This document shows, piece after piece, positions 21,905 to 32,961 of a stretch of DNA of 64,000 nt. Made by a program: the position numbers and the translations under genes. Under the pieces are notes generated by a model. That model saw nothing but the letters and a program-made list of their open reading frames with translations. It was not told the origin of the DNA and did no database searches. Numbering within the stretch: the first letter of the stretch is position 1; every line of letters begins with the position of its first letter. Source of the stretch: Tetrapyrgos nigripes (lineage: Eukaryota > Basidiomycota > Agaricomycetes > Agaricales > Campanellaceae); NCBI GenBank assembly GCA_013368315.1, contig JAACJM010000282.1, forward strand, positions 1 to 64,000, written 5' to 3'.

Positions 21905-22862
21905 TTCAGATGGCACCAATAGTGCCTTGGTTATCTGAGTGGATGATGATGTGGCAGTCGTGATGGCCATAGAGATCGAGATAATAGCATAGGAGTTTGT
22001 TAGCAATAGTTTCAAACCAACAAATATCCTGCCCTGGGATCTTCCAACCCAAACAAAGCTTGAAGTATGTCCACCTGCCTGAGATGATGATACTGATACC
22101 CCAAGTTGTAGAGGTGTCGACATAAAGTCCTAAATCAACAGGGGCACCCTTCCATTGCAACTGGCGATAAAAGGTATTGTTTTGCAGTGTGTTATACCAC
22201 CATTTTGCATTAGCAACCAGTATTCCCAGTGGCTTTTGCAGACTCCATCAATTGTTTCTGTACATGGTGGTGAAGTTGGAAAATGAGGGAAGATGGGTGC
22301 AGCCATGGAGATATACAAATGCGCAGTGGCATAATTTCCCATGCATAGACTCGATATCATCAAGACGGAATCGACAATGGGGAAAGATGATGTAGGACTC
22401 CAGACAGTGCTGATACTTCAGCCTCTTCTCGTCTGGAAGAGAGACCCTCTTCTGAGGTATGTCCCAGAAAAAACCAATGACAGTCGTAACAGTGACATAT
22501 TCAGTGTCTCCTTTGTCAGGGTGCCACAGTACATGAAGTTGTTCAATAGCATGGAAAAGAGCAGCATGATCAAAGCAGTACATGAGGGAAGGGTACATGG
22601 GAAAACGGAGTGACTTCAAGTCATCTTTGTATTTCAAGATAGGAGAGAAACCTTTTTTGCTCCAAATGTTGACCACAGAGTTGGTGATCATGCCAGCATT
22701 ACTACTGGCACAGGCACATCTGAATGGCATACAGTGCTCAACATAAAACTTGCCAGCCTGTCCTTGCAAAACCAATGAACTGGGCAAGTCCTATGGAATT
22801 TCTCAATATCCATAGTCGTTGCTTGCATACCTGGAGGAGCATTGGCAATCTAGATATCATTA
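21905..22862 (-). pseudogene. Retroelement RT core and RNase H remnant
   Basis: The minus-strand frames contain IANAPPGMQATTMDIEKFHRTCP, a one-base shift, then GQAGKFYVEHCMPF, ASSNAGMITN, the YKDD motif, LHVLWHPDKGDTEYV and TTVIGFFWDIPQKRVSLPDEKRLKY. A further break leads to RNase H (LGLYVDTSTTWGISI, then SDNQGTIGAI). The order palm-thumb-RNase H is normal for the family. Multiple breaks make it non-functional. Confidence 0.75.
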
Positions 22863-23116
22863 CAAAAATGAGAATGTGTTCATAGGTTCATGACATATCA
22901 AGTGATAAAAGGTAGAAAATGATGAAATAGAAGAGATGGAAGAGGAAAAAGAGAAAGAAAGAGATGATGAATAGCTCGAAAATGCCAGCAGGTGCCAATG
23001 GGCATCACTATGACAGTGTCAGGTAAAAGAGACATCCGGTGAAAAATAATCAACGCTGCACTACAAAAAAACTAACACAACAATGTCAGTCATCAATGGC
23101 AAGGAGATACTGACAC

Positions 23117-23275
23117 AACAGCATCAACAGGTACAACAGAATAACGCTGATGCAACAGCATCCACAAGTATCAAACAATATACATACACAACAGCGTCAA
23201 CAAATTTCAGAACGGATGTTGACACAACGGTGTCAACAAATATCAAACAATGTACTGATGCAATGGTGTCAATAC
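23117..23275. repeat. 36-bp tandem repeat (about 4 units)
   Basis: Units start 'aacagcatca', 'aacagcatcc', 'aacagcgtca' and 'aacggtgtca' at 36-37 bp spacing, with a partial fifth unit 'aatggtgtca'. The plus frame reads a 12-residue Thr/Ser-rich repeat of the form TASTxxxxxxxT. It lies in what would be an intron or inter-domain gap of the retroelement RT gene on the other strand. Confidence 0.75.
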
Positions 23276-23343
23276 TAAACAATAAACAGAAAGGACGAAA
23301 TGATGTCCTATACAAAACAATAAGAGAATAGAAGAGAGACTCA

Positions 23344-24418
23344 CTATTTCAGCAATCCAATTTGCTGTATCAAAGCAAGTAGGGAAGTCCTCCTTCTTGA
23401 TATAGGAATTAACTGACTCCTTGGTTTTTGACTCCTTGGAGAGGTGTCAGCATATCCTCTTCTTTGTCTTCTTCCCTGGACCTTGATCCTGCTCTGCGAC
23501 AATAAGCGGAGAGCAGTAAAAATGTCCCTGCAGAATCTGTGTGATAGTCTCCTTTGAAAAGGGACCACTCATCCTACCTGCTTTGACCTCACCATCCAAA
23601 TACTCATCTACAACCTCGATGTGCTCATTGACCAAATCATGATTGGGATGGATAGTAGTGTGATCAAGAAACGGCATGTCGCCAATAGGGAAACCATTGT
23701 GTAAATACTTGACCAAAAAAGGATAGTTGTCAGTAAGACCATTGGTGGCAAGCTCTTCTGCAAAAGTGTTGGCGTCGTAAGGAGTATGAATGCAATTATA
23801 GATGTCGTTTTGCCAAAAATGTGCCTCTGGGTCAGGAGGGCGATGGTGCACTGATGAGGAGAAGTCAGTGTACACCAGCGATGGTGGTGTCAAGAGGTCC
23901 AAGAAATTCTGCAAATCTTCTTTGAAAGTATCTGTGTTCTCACTAGGCTGTGCTGAAGGAGGGGTAGTGTGTGGAGGTGGTTGCTGCTCCTGGTAGTGAT
24001 AGGAATCTGGGACGTCGTCATCATTGTCCTCCAAGTCATTGTTAGGCACCAAAGCTGGCATGTTGAAGAATAGATCTTCAAGTGAGTTTTCGCTTGCTGC
24101 AGGATTGGGCGAAGTGACTGGAGTCCCCACAGAGGGAGCAGATCTGTTCTCCTCCACACTTGGTAGCACATTTACCAGTTCCTTTAGCGTGTCCAAAGAT
24201 GCTGAAGAAAACACATATAGGCTGGTTGGTCTGAGTGAAGCAGATTCCGTCTTGGACTGTGCACCAGAGGGGACGGCTGTGCAAATTGTCATGTGCTTTG
24301 GTGAAATGACCTTTCCTGCCACAGGTGTTGCAGCAAGTGTCAGCAGGAGCACTCTTGCTGCTCTTTGGAAAGAAGTATGACAATGAGGATGAAGAGGCCT
24401 GATTGGAGGAGAATGCAA
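23344..24418 (-). pseudogene. Retroelement RT N-terminal region
   Basis: The ORF ending at 23447 carries an acidic/proline-rich linker (LEDNDDDVPDSY), then NYPFLVKYLHNGFPIGDMPFL, DLVNEHIEVVDEYLDGEV and GRMSGPFSKETITQIL. After the stop the same frame continues HLSKESKTKESVNSYIKKEDFPTCFDTANWIAEI, which is plainly the next piece of the RT, so the TGA is a nonsense mutation. Confidence 0.7.
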
Positions 24419-25472
24419 TCTTCTTCTCCTTCTCTTGTTGAGCCACCACCAGCTGCTTCTTGATCTCTTCCATCTACTTTCCCATTGAACTCTTCAAGTC
24501 GTCCATCTGCCTACCGAAATCCCTACTCATTGTCACCTTTCTCCATTTGTTCTCGTAATCTGAGATGTTGAAGGTATAGTGGAGGAGTACTGTTCACAGC
24601 GCAACTTACACTCCATCTCCTGCCAAAATGGCATCAGGGCTTCGTTATCCTGAAAGTGTCTCCTGGCCCAGTCCGCATAGTCGCTATCACCCAATTTGTC
24701 CAACTCCACTGCCATCTGTACCATGTTGCTGGCTGCCTCTCTAAACTCCTCCATTGTCATGCCCTGGATATCGCCTTCATCTGATTCCATCGTGATTCCC
24801 AGTTTAGCACAGAGCTCTGGGATCTTGAGGATACACACCTCTGTCTTCCCATCTGAAGTTGAAACCTTCCTCGTCTCAAAAAAGAGGACATTAGACAAGA
24901 TATATTCAAGGTTTTTGTTGAGGAAAACTCTGAGGGGAATAAAGGAATATCCAGTGGCCTCGATAATATCCTTGTGGATGACAACCTTGCAATGAGCACT
25001 GGTCCTCTCGACACCTTTCCAGTCCATCATATACTTCTGCTTGCTCTCCTTCTCCTTCTCTTTATCCTGTTCTGGTGTGATGTTACCCTGCAATGCCCTA
25101 ACTTCTTCATCCTTCTTGTTCTTCTCCCAGGTCCAGTATGTGTTCGTTAGGTAATCCTGGACCTTGGCTTTCGCATCAACCAAGTGCATGATGGGCAACA
25201 GCTCATCTTCGTTGATGCTAATGCACAATGCGATAGGGGAAGGAGGTTCTGGCGTACTGTGGCATTGTTGGCCTGCGCTTCAAAGATCTCCACTGCCTTT
25301 ATCCTCTTCTCCACCTCTTTCTCCTCAATCTTCTTGTTCTTCTTTAGCCTCTCTGCCACTGGAAGCTTCCTGAGAGCTGAGTAAAACGCCAGATTATAAC
25401 GCATGATGGGTGCTCTATCATTGTTGGCCAGTGATCCAGTTCTTTTGAAAATGTTGGAACCTTCTTTAGGCA
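24078..25472 (-). pseudogene. Retroelement gag-like region with zinc knuckles
   Basis: A start near 25472 (MPKEGSNIFKRTGS) leads into a Lys/Glu-rich coiled region (RLKKNKKIEEKEVEKR), a break, then a gag-like body (24533-25228). A further frame (24078-24473) carries a CCNTCGRKGHFTKAH knuckle and a CSLCGDSSHFAQSC knuckle. At least two frame changes separate these parts. The role in an active element would be RNA binding and particle assembly. Confidence 0.6.
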
Positions 25473-25546
25473 TCTTGGATGCAATAAGACTTGAATTTGA
25501 CAGGTAAAAATAGTGAAAAAAGACAGGAAAACAGTTCACTGGAACT

Positions 25547-25953
25547 GGGTTGACCAAGGGGTGGGCAAAAAAAAATTTAAGGATATTGGGTTATTTTTTA
25601 AGGGTCAATTTAGACAACCAACTGACTGACTGACCCTATATCAGGAAGGTCCTTCCCATGCTTCATGCATTTCTCAGTGCCGAAGTTCAGCTGACATTCC
25701 CACACCCCTATCATGCCTCGTACTTCAACTCATACATGTTCTTTTCAAGGGTTCTTCACTTCAAATTTTAGTTTCACATCTCGGAAAGTACTGTGAGAGG
25801 TATTTCCAGGTCAGAAAATGTCATGTAGTGTGTCCCAGCCCAGCTTTTTTCCAAAAAAATTTGGCACCAAAATTTTTTTAGACCCTTGACCAACCAACCA
25901 ACCAACTGACCCGATGTCACAGCATCACAGCCTGCCCACCCCTTGGGGTTGAC
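25547..25953. mobile_element. 391-bp hAT MITE (TIR CAAGGGGTGGGCA) with 'gggttgac' duplication
   Basis: The element is 25555-25945. Its termini are 'caaggggtgggca' and 'tgcccaccccttg', very close to the classic hAT end CAGGGGTGGGCA. A perfect 8-bp target duplication 'gggttgac' flanks it (25547-25554, 25946-25953). Inside, short runs such as 'ccaactgactgactgaccc' and 'ccaaccaaccaaccaactgaccc' sit subterminally. It inserted just upstream of the retroelement gag start. No coding capacity. Confidence 0.9.
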
Positions 25954-28251
25954 GGTGACAGGTCAAATGTAAAGCCTTAGTTAACTAGGTACAAACAAAC
26001 AAAGTGTAACTACTTGCACCCCTAGGTTCGGAACAAACCCCACAAAGTTCCGCCCTTTGCTAGAGGGGGCTTGCAAGAAAATGTTTCAAATGATAGGGCT
26101 CATTGGCGGCTTACTAGCTCATTCAATTCTCCCTGGAAACATGTACTGTAAGAGACAAAAATGTAGCTTAGAAGGTACCCTATCAGACTGTGTATGCCAA
26201 ATTCCTGATAAAATCTAATATACAATACATATTTGCCAGCTAAGGGGAGTCACACGCAGAATTGAGACAGAGACTTCTTGAGGCTGCTGAATTTGCTAGA
26301 GAAATATGGAGAACAAGTGGGCTGGGCAGCATATACTTCAGGTGCATATAGATGACCTGGAATTGTATTTTCCACCTTCAGAGGACATGCTAGCAATACA
26401 GGTGTTAGAGGAGGGAAGGTGATCAATATGAGCAGTAAGTTGTCACATATGTCACACAATGTGATGAGGTTCAAAAAAGGGTACAACACCACTGCGATGA
26501 GGAGTTCTAGGTGAGAAACATTGGAGCAGCCTTATAGGTAGAAATAAATACAAGTTTTAGTGAGATTCATGTCCCTCCAGGCCTAAGAAGCAATAACTTC
26601 TTTCTATTTGTACGTTTTACTTTGTGTCTTACTGACACCTTGATGTACATACAGGCAGTAATACTTTAGTGCACACTAGCAGGAGTTATTAACAATTGGG
26701 AGTAGGAGTAGCAGTGTTGTTGGTGGAGGCAAGAAGTTTTGGGTGACCAGGCCCATAGGACGCTGACTGGAGGCAGTGCGCATCTTTGTTCATGAAGAAA
26801 TAGTGGAGGCAGCGGCAGTGCGACATGATGCTGGTCTTTACACTAAGAAGAACGCATGCCGTGATGCCCTACTGAGGGCCAGAAAGGCACCAGAGGACGT
26901 TGTTGGCCTTATTGAAGTGTCTGGGACAGGAGAAGCCAAAGTGGGAGGTGACTAGGTGGAAAGGACTGCTAGACTTGGAATAGGGGTTGAGGTGCCGACA
27001 CTGAAAGAGACGCTGAGGACAATGGGCGGGTATACTAGAGCGCGTCAAAATGACTTGGAAGCATTGTTAGGATCCTTAGTAATAACGAACATATGTTTCA
27101 GACACACCTGGAGCACTCAGACTACCACGGCCAAACGATTTTTCAGAGGTCTTGATTTTGTGTCCAAGGCCGAAAAGTATGATAGGATTACTTGAGAGTT
27201 CTGAGTAAGAGAGGGTGTTGCGTGACATAGTAAGAGTGGACTGAGGAAGCCAGAGGTAGGGAACGGCGGAGGCAGTGGTAGTAGAAAGTCGTTCTACGAG
27301 CCCTCTAAAATCATCATCTTGCAACAAGCCCCTTCTCTGAAGGCACGTCAATAACGATAAACAATAAAGTGCCGCAAACAAGTCCAGCCAATCAGAGAAG
27401 GGGCTTGGAACGAACCTAACTTGCACCGAGTCGTTATCTTATCCGTTTGTACTTTACTCGTTCCTCGTATCGTATCCGGATCTTTGCAATACAAACGATT
27501 TCTGCGGGATTTTTCATTTAAGTTCATCTAACTGCCTATAGCTACTGAATTGCAAAGGTGTTGTCGTCCGTCTCACCAACGGGGGAGATCTCATCCAGCC
27601 GGGAATTTCACATATTCCTCGTTTGATTTCAGGCCCTAGTCTACAGCTTTGCTTACCTGTAGCCTGAGCGCTCACTCCTCAGGCTCCCTTTGCCTGCACC
27701 AAAACGTACACGTCTGGCGTCAATCCGGGGCAGTCTGCTAATCCAGCTCCAATCCCGAGCTCGACTTCTTCTCATACCGGAAGAATCGAAGAATTGTGAT
27801 TGATTTGTTTTTGCATGCATGCATGATTCTCATATAAGCAATAGGCATAGGTAGAGGTATGGAGGCGACGGTGACGACGACGACGACGACGATAGCGACA
27901 TGGCGGGTGTACAGCAGTAGGGGAGAGGGATTGCAAAGAAAAGTAAAACAGTAGAGACAAAGAATGAGACATGTGTTGTGCGTCATTGTAAACCAACCAA
28001 CCACCACCATCATCACCATCATCATCGCAGACCTACGTATCGTATACTCAAGACACCAAAGAGACACGCGTCAAATATCCTTTTTCATTTCTTCTTCCTT
28101 CCTTCCCTCGCCAAAAGGCAAATAACCACCAACCGTCTATGGTTATTCGTTATCCGACCCGAAACCCGACGTTTCCCAAAAGGCGGTATGGAATGGCAAG
28201 GTAGAGTTGTAGAGACGCGGAGAGGAAGGGAGAGAGACGAGAAAGGAGATT
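25954..28251. other. Gene-poor region left of the ribosomal genes
   Basis: No intact gene is supported. Around 26760-27180 a plus frame with two stops reads EIVEAAAVRHDAGLYTKKNACRDALLRARKAPEDVV, possibly a decayed coding remnant I do not recognise. Simple repeats occur: (GAC)n near 27866-27893 and (CAT/CAC)n near 28001-28027. The palindromic repeat at 27325-27407 is listed separately. The last 200 bases form the eS6 3' region. Confidence 0.4.
27325..27407. mobile_element. 83-bp palindromic MITE-like repeat, copy 2
   Basis: Perfect 16-bp inverted ends 'caagccccttctctga' / 'tcagagaaggggcttg' surround a 51-bp spacer. It is the second copy of the repeat at 3361-3444 and shares the right flank 'gaacgaac'. 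It lies about 0.8 kb beyond the 3' end of eS6. Confidence 0.65.
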
Positions 28252-29227
28252 TTAGGCAGCCTTGTGGTGCGAAGCCTTGATGGCGGCGACCTTGGCTTTG
28301 CGTTCTGCGACACGCTTGGCGAGGAGAGCGCTGTGAGGAGAGGGAAGGTCAGAGATTGTATGTATGAAAACAAAAAGAGGCGAGAAAAAAAAATCAGTAA
28401 AGCGAAAAAACGATACGTACTCGTACTCGGACTTTTGCTCGCGCTGGTGCTCGAGTTTTCTGCGCTTGACAGCACGGAGGTGACGACGACGTTGGAGACG
28501 CATGGGAGTGACGAGACGTTGGATTTTAGGACTGAAACACAGACAAGGGTACGTTAGCCACGTCAAAAATCGAAAAAAAGAAGCAAAACCACTCACGCCT
28601 TGGTATAAGGCTTAGCACCCTCCTTCTCCGAGCTCGTAACCTCCCTCCTCACAACATACTTCCTCACATCGTCCTCCTTACTCAAGTTAAAGAACTTGCG
28701 GATCTTGGTAGCCCTCTTGGGACCGAGACGCTTGGGGAGAACGACATCGGTCAACCCGGCGATTTCTTCGTCACCTTGCTTAACGATGACGACGGAGAGG
28801 ACGGCGATGTCTGGGCCGACGATGCATCCACGGATGGATTTACGCTTGCGTTCGCCAGTACGACGGGGACGGTAGCAAGAGTGGCCGTCGGAGAGGAGAA
28901 GACGGACACGATTGGGGAGGAGGACACCCTGCTTCATGGGGAAACCTTGCTTGTCGTTACCGCCAGTGATACGAAGGATGTATCCTTTCCATTCGTCACC
29001 AATGGAGTCAGCGGGGACTTCTTGCGCAATTTTTTTGTCGAAGAAAACACGGCTGAAATAACATGTTAGACTCTAGGATTCCTGGAAATGGCACCACACG
29101 CACTAGCGCTTCTCGTCGTCGAGGTCGATAAGTTTTTGGGCCCCAGTCGCGGGGTCTAAAAAGTAGAAAATTAGGGAATTTTCAGGACCAAAGACACAAT
29201 AGACGCACTAGCAATGTTAATCTTCAT
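28252..29227 (-). CDS. RPS6: 40S ribosomal protein eS6
   Basis: Five exons (29227-29209, 29155-29104, 29052-28597, 28531-28421, 28330-28252) give 238 residues, the usual eS6 length. The protein begins [23 protein letters not shown]. It carries the hallmark segments [54 protein letters not shown] and the basic C-terminal tail ([30 protein letters not shown]). Introns are 49-90 nt with GT..AG ends, and all frames join. The role is a structural protein of the small ribosomal subunit and a substrate of TOR-pathway S6 kinases in other eukaryotes (family knowledge). It is transcribed divergently from uS15, about 280 bp away, which suggests a shared promoter. Confidence 0.97.
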
Positions 29228-29508
29228 CTTGACGTTTTAAGCTTGACCTGCGTACGAGCCTCGGCGTTGAGCTCGACGTGCTTGAGTTGAGGGAGTGGAC
29301 GAGGTAACAAACACTTCAAAACACTTTCCGTTGTTGGGTCACGCGCCATCACGCAAGCCACAAACCAGCTGTATAGTTTTTCAGCCACAGTCCGGCAATT
29401 GCCATGCGTAACTGGACGCTTTCCCAACTTTTCCTGTCCTCGTTGTCCAGCGCAAGCGCATCTCAAGACCCACCTTTTTCTCCTCACCCCTCAAGACAAT
29501 AATCAGCC
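29228..29508. promoter_or_regulatory. Bidirectional promoter between eS6 and uS15
   Basis: The 281 bp between the two divergent ribosomal-protein start codons must contain both promoters and 5' UTRs. A pyrimidine-rich tract ('cctttttctcctcacccctc') lies just before the uS15 ATG, as is typical of fungal ribosomal-protein genes. I see no clear TATA box. The head-to-head layout would favour co-regulation. Confidence 0.7.
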
Positions 29509-30139
29509 ATGGGTCGTATGCACGCCCCCGGAAAGGGTATTTGTGAGTAGTCTCCGAGCTGCTAGTCTAGGATTTTTTCCAATTTTTTTTTAGCCTCCTC
29601 TGCCCTCCCTTACCGCCGTACTCCTCCTGCATGGTTGAAGACGACCCCCGACGAAGTTGTCGACCAAATCATTAAACTCGCCAGAAAGGGTCTCACTCCC
29701 TCCCAGATTGGTGTTACTCTCCGTGACTCGCACGGTATTCCCCAAGTCCGCTTCGTGACTGGTAACAAAATCCTCCGTATCCTTAAATCACAAGGTGTGT
29801 TGCAATACTTGTTCTGCTTTAACTCGTTCTCATACACTTTCTTTTCATCCTTACTCCCTCTTCCTTCCCTGCTATCTCTCTATCATGCTATTTCAATATG
29901 CCTTTTGTTTGGGGATAGGACTTGGCCCATCCATCCCTGAGGACCTCTGGCACCTCATCAAAAAGGCGGTCGCCGTCCGCAAGCACCTCGAGGTCAACAG
30001 GAAAGACAAGGACTCCAAGTTCCGTCTTATCCTTATCGAGTCTCGTATCCACCGTCTTGCTCGTTACTACAAGACGAAGCAGCAGATTCCTCCTACCTTC
30101 AAGTACGACTCTGCCACTGCTTCCACTTTGATTGCTTAA
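29509..30139 (+). CDS. RPS13: 40S ribosomal protein uS15 (S13)
   Basis: Three exons (29509-29542, 29594-29794, 29919-30139) encode 151 residues, the family length. Sequence begins [20 protein letters not shown]. It contains [41 protein letters not shown] and LPEDL-like segment [20 protein letters not shown], then [21 protein letters not shown]. Introns begin GTGAGT and GTGTGT and end TAG. The protein binds 18S rRNA early in small-subunit assembly (family knowledge). A 22-bp stretch covering the last codons recurs exactly at 33851-33872. Confidence 0.97.
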
Positions 30140-30274
30140 GTGGGTTGTGTGGCGTTGCTGGTGTCCGTGGTCTGGGTTTGGGGCTGGTTGTATGAGAGTT
30201 AATTCCACGATATGCCGATGTGTTGTAGTACCGTTCGCCTATGCAAAATCATATGCATGCCCATATAGGCTTTA

Positions 30275-30680
30275 TGCTCGCTCATACCTCGTTATACTGT
30301 CGTCGGCGATGACAATGTGATGCTAGCTCAGGTACCCAAGGCCTTGGCTTGCGGCTCTAGAGACTGGACTGGTTCGGTGTAATAATTTGGCGAATTGATA
30401 CAACGCGATGTTTCGTGGGCATGTGGTCCCGTGTAAGCGCAAATGGACAAGTTGTCGGAGGGAGGCGTCAATATCAAAGGACTGGGGAATATACTTCGCT
30501 CATATCTCGTTTCTTGTTACCTTTACTGTCATCGGCGATGACCTCGTGATACTAACTTACACGCCCAAGGCGTTGATTTGCAGCTCTGGAGATCTGGAGA
30601 CTGGATTGGTTCGGTGTCATAAGTTGGCGAATTGATGTAACGCGATGGGCATGTGGTGCTGTGTAAGCGAAAAGGGACAG
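30275..30680. repeat. ~237-bp tandem duplication downstream of uS15
   Basis: Two diverged units share 'tcatcggcgatgac/gtcgtcggcgatgac', 'ggttcggtgt', 'ggcgaattgat' and 'aacgcgatg..gggcatgtggt'. The offset measured at 'ggttcggtgt' (30371 and 30608) is 237 bp. No coding potential. Confidence 0.7.
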
Positions 30681-30860
30681 GGACTATGCACAGAAATTAA
30701 ACCGCACAGCCACTCATTCAAATCTGCGAGTTGTGCACGGTTACAGATGGTGAAAGATGGTAAGAGACATTTCTCCGGTACGTAGCTGTAGATGTATCAT
30801 ATAAAAGTACGTCCGTGTGTACCCTCTCTTACTTACCCTAGCTCTCTCCCACTTTCCTAC

Positions 30861-31577
30861 ATGCACACAAACTCTCCTACCTTCAGCGACACCCACCCCA
30901 TGCATCTTTGCCAGGAGATCCAGACTGAGAGCTTTGCTGCTATTACTGCCGGAGTCATTAGTACGGTCATAATCACGACCTTGCTTGTACGCCTTCGCTA
31001 TCCGTGCTTCACGGTCTCTGGGTTAGACAAATACGTCGACAGTCGGTTGAAAACGACTGTTGAAGAAGCTAGGAAGGAAGGATTGGATGTAGTGATGTTT
31101 GAGGATACGCTTCATCAGTATGTCTTGCTTTTTTTCTGCCACCGAATATTACGTACTAATTTTTTTTTCTCCTTTCCCATGCCTTTCTCCTTAAATACTT
31201 AAACGAAGACTCCACAACGATCTATCCCATATCAAAGTTCAAAACAACAGCAACCTCTTTCGCTGGTCCTCTCTTCACACATATCTCTCGTCCTCGTTCA
31301 GCACTTTACGATCAACTATTCATTGCTATGACGAAGCTGAGAAACTTCAGGTATCGGTCTTGGTGGGTGGCGTATTTCAATAGCCGTACGCGTGTACATG
31401 GCTCAAGTAGCTGATCGTTCGACGTTGGTTCGATTTTTCTCTCTCATTCAGAACGCTATGGAACATAAGCGTCAGTCTCAGCATAATTTTGAACTTCAGT
31501 ATCGACGCCGGGGAAGCGAACGTTCCCCTAGTAGTCTATCCATTGTGATTCATGCATCTGGGCATGATAGTATCTGA
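30861..31577 (+). CDS. RYPC/FRW membrane-protein family, copy B (intact)
   Basis: Exons 30861-31117 (257 nt), 31209-31362 (154 nt) and 31452-31577 (126 nt) give 178 residues with intron phases 2 and 0. I start at MHTNSPTFSDTHPM; an upstream in-frame ATG at 30792 would add 23 residues. A membrane helix (AITAGVISTVIITTLLV) precedes RLRYPCFTVSGLDKY. A charged helix follows (TTVEEARKEGLDVVMFED). Exon 2 carries NDLSHIKVQNNSNLFRWSSLH and IHCYDEAEKLQVSVL. Exon 3 carries NAMEHKRQSQHNFELQYRRR and IVIHASGHDSI. There are no cysteines besides those near the membrane and in CY. Copies A (inverted, frameshifted) and C (CpG-decayed) are its closest relatives. Function is unknown. Confidence 0.8.
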
Positions 31578-32700
31578 GCATGTACGCATAAGCGGATTCC
31601 TGCTTTCTCTTTCGTGAGAGACACTATTTAGTATTTCTTACATATAGGCTATAGAATTTAATTCTTCACGACGATTATCTGGGCAATCCTGCTGCGCCTC
31701 GAAGCTTTGCTTTAATCTATCATAGTAGCATCAACATTCGATCCGTTTACTTCCTTTGAAATTCCACTCCTATCTCATCGACCTTTTTCTATCATCATGT
31801 TGTCGTTCAGTTGTCGTCTTGCTCTGTTTTGTATTTCTGTATTAAAATGTACTTACATATTGTTCTTTGTATGCACTAGTTTTACCATCGTGCGTTCTTT
31901 AGTGAGGTTCTGGATGGTCGTGGCTTCGAATTTCTGAGCCTTAACTGGCAGTTACCTGTAGAATTCGCCTAATATCCAAAACTCTTACAGGCACTACGCT
32001 CGTTCGTACACCTGCCACTTTACATAGTGAATCTGTGAGCCTGTGATTCTGGTGCCCTGGGTTTATTGAAGAAGTGCCCCTATTACGCCGCCATCTACTG
32101 TATGATCCCTTTGTTCTTGATTAATTCGATCAGCAATTATAAGCTTCTGGGAGCCTGATGTTGATTGTGACCCGCGTTTCTGCCATACCCGAACCTTGAC
32201 CGGAGCTGCGCAATGGGAGGAAACAATCAAGAAATAATCCTCGGTTCCCGGTGGATCAACGGCATGTTCCAGGAAAGAATGTACAGGAACCATGATTCCT
32301 GGGAGGTTGAGAACGTACCTACCAGTTAATTAGTAAACGTAAAGCGATCAAGTGAGAAGTCGTATATACTAGTGACTTACCCTGACAGATCATTGGGTAT
32401 TTCAATGAAATATTCTAGATATACTATCATACTTAGCAAGAAACAATCTTGAGCGCCCGGTAAATGCGGATGTACAGGGAAAGGATAGTCCTCGAAGATA
32501 ACGGGCTGCGCACCATGAGGAATTGAGAATCTTACACTGCCGTGACAACGAGATCTGAAACGATACTATATGTGACCTGGTAAAGGGCTCAACAGCACAG
32601 TTTGTAAGAGAAAGTCCCCTATACAATTGAATTGAATTAACCAATGACGACATTTCAGCCCATCAGCTATCTCTCCGACTGTTTTCTCCGACTGTTTTCT
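31578..32700. repeat. 3' flanking block of copy B, shared with copies A and C
   Basis: Non-coding sequence matching the flank of copy C (41524-42560, same orientation) and of copy A (1-994, inverted). For example 'cctttgttcttgatt' near 32110 and 42060. A triple run of 'tctccgactgttt' lies at about 32671-32705. Confidence 0.65.
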
Positions 32701-32961
32701 CCGACTGTCTCATAGCTAGCGCAGCTTGTACAATTGAATTGACCAATGACGATAAAGAAACGGCCCTGATTAAAATTGAAGTTGACTGGCGTTGGCGGGA
32801 TGCATGTACTTCCATCGGAGGAGGAGGTAGGGAGTGTTATACTGATTCTCGACCCGAAACACCGGTCAAAATGGGTATATTATCCACACGTCCTCGCTAT
32901 TCCTGTATCCCTCCTACCCTCTTGCATAATGCAGATTCTTCGCGATCCAGAGATTGACTCC

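Larger units (their letters stand above)
21845..25472 (-). mobile_element. Degenerate RT/RNase H retroelement (DIRS-like?)
   Basis: Reading down the minus strand, there is a gag-like segment with two zinc knuckles, then an RT N-terminus (FPIGDMPFLDHTTI, GRMSGPFSKETITQIL, SSPLIVAEQDQGPGK). The RT core follows with the YKDD catalytic motif (ILKYKDDLKSLRF) and WHPDKG, then RNase H (LYVDTSTTWGI, CHIIIHSDNQGTIGA). The frame breaks several times. One TGA after KKRIC falls where relatives have an arginine codon, consistent with CGA to TGA. One base shift precedes VLQGQAGKFYVEHC. The flavour of RT and RNase H resembles agaricomycete elements usually placed near DIRS-type retrotransposons, but no recombinase is visible, so the class is inference. 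Confidence 0.7.
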
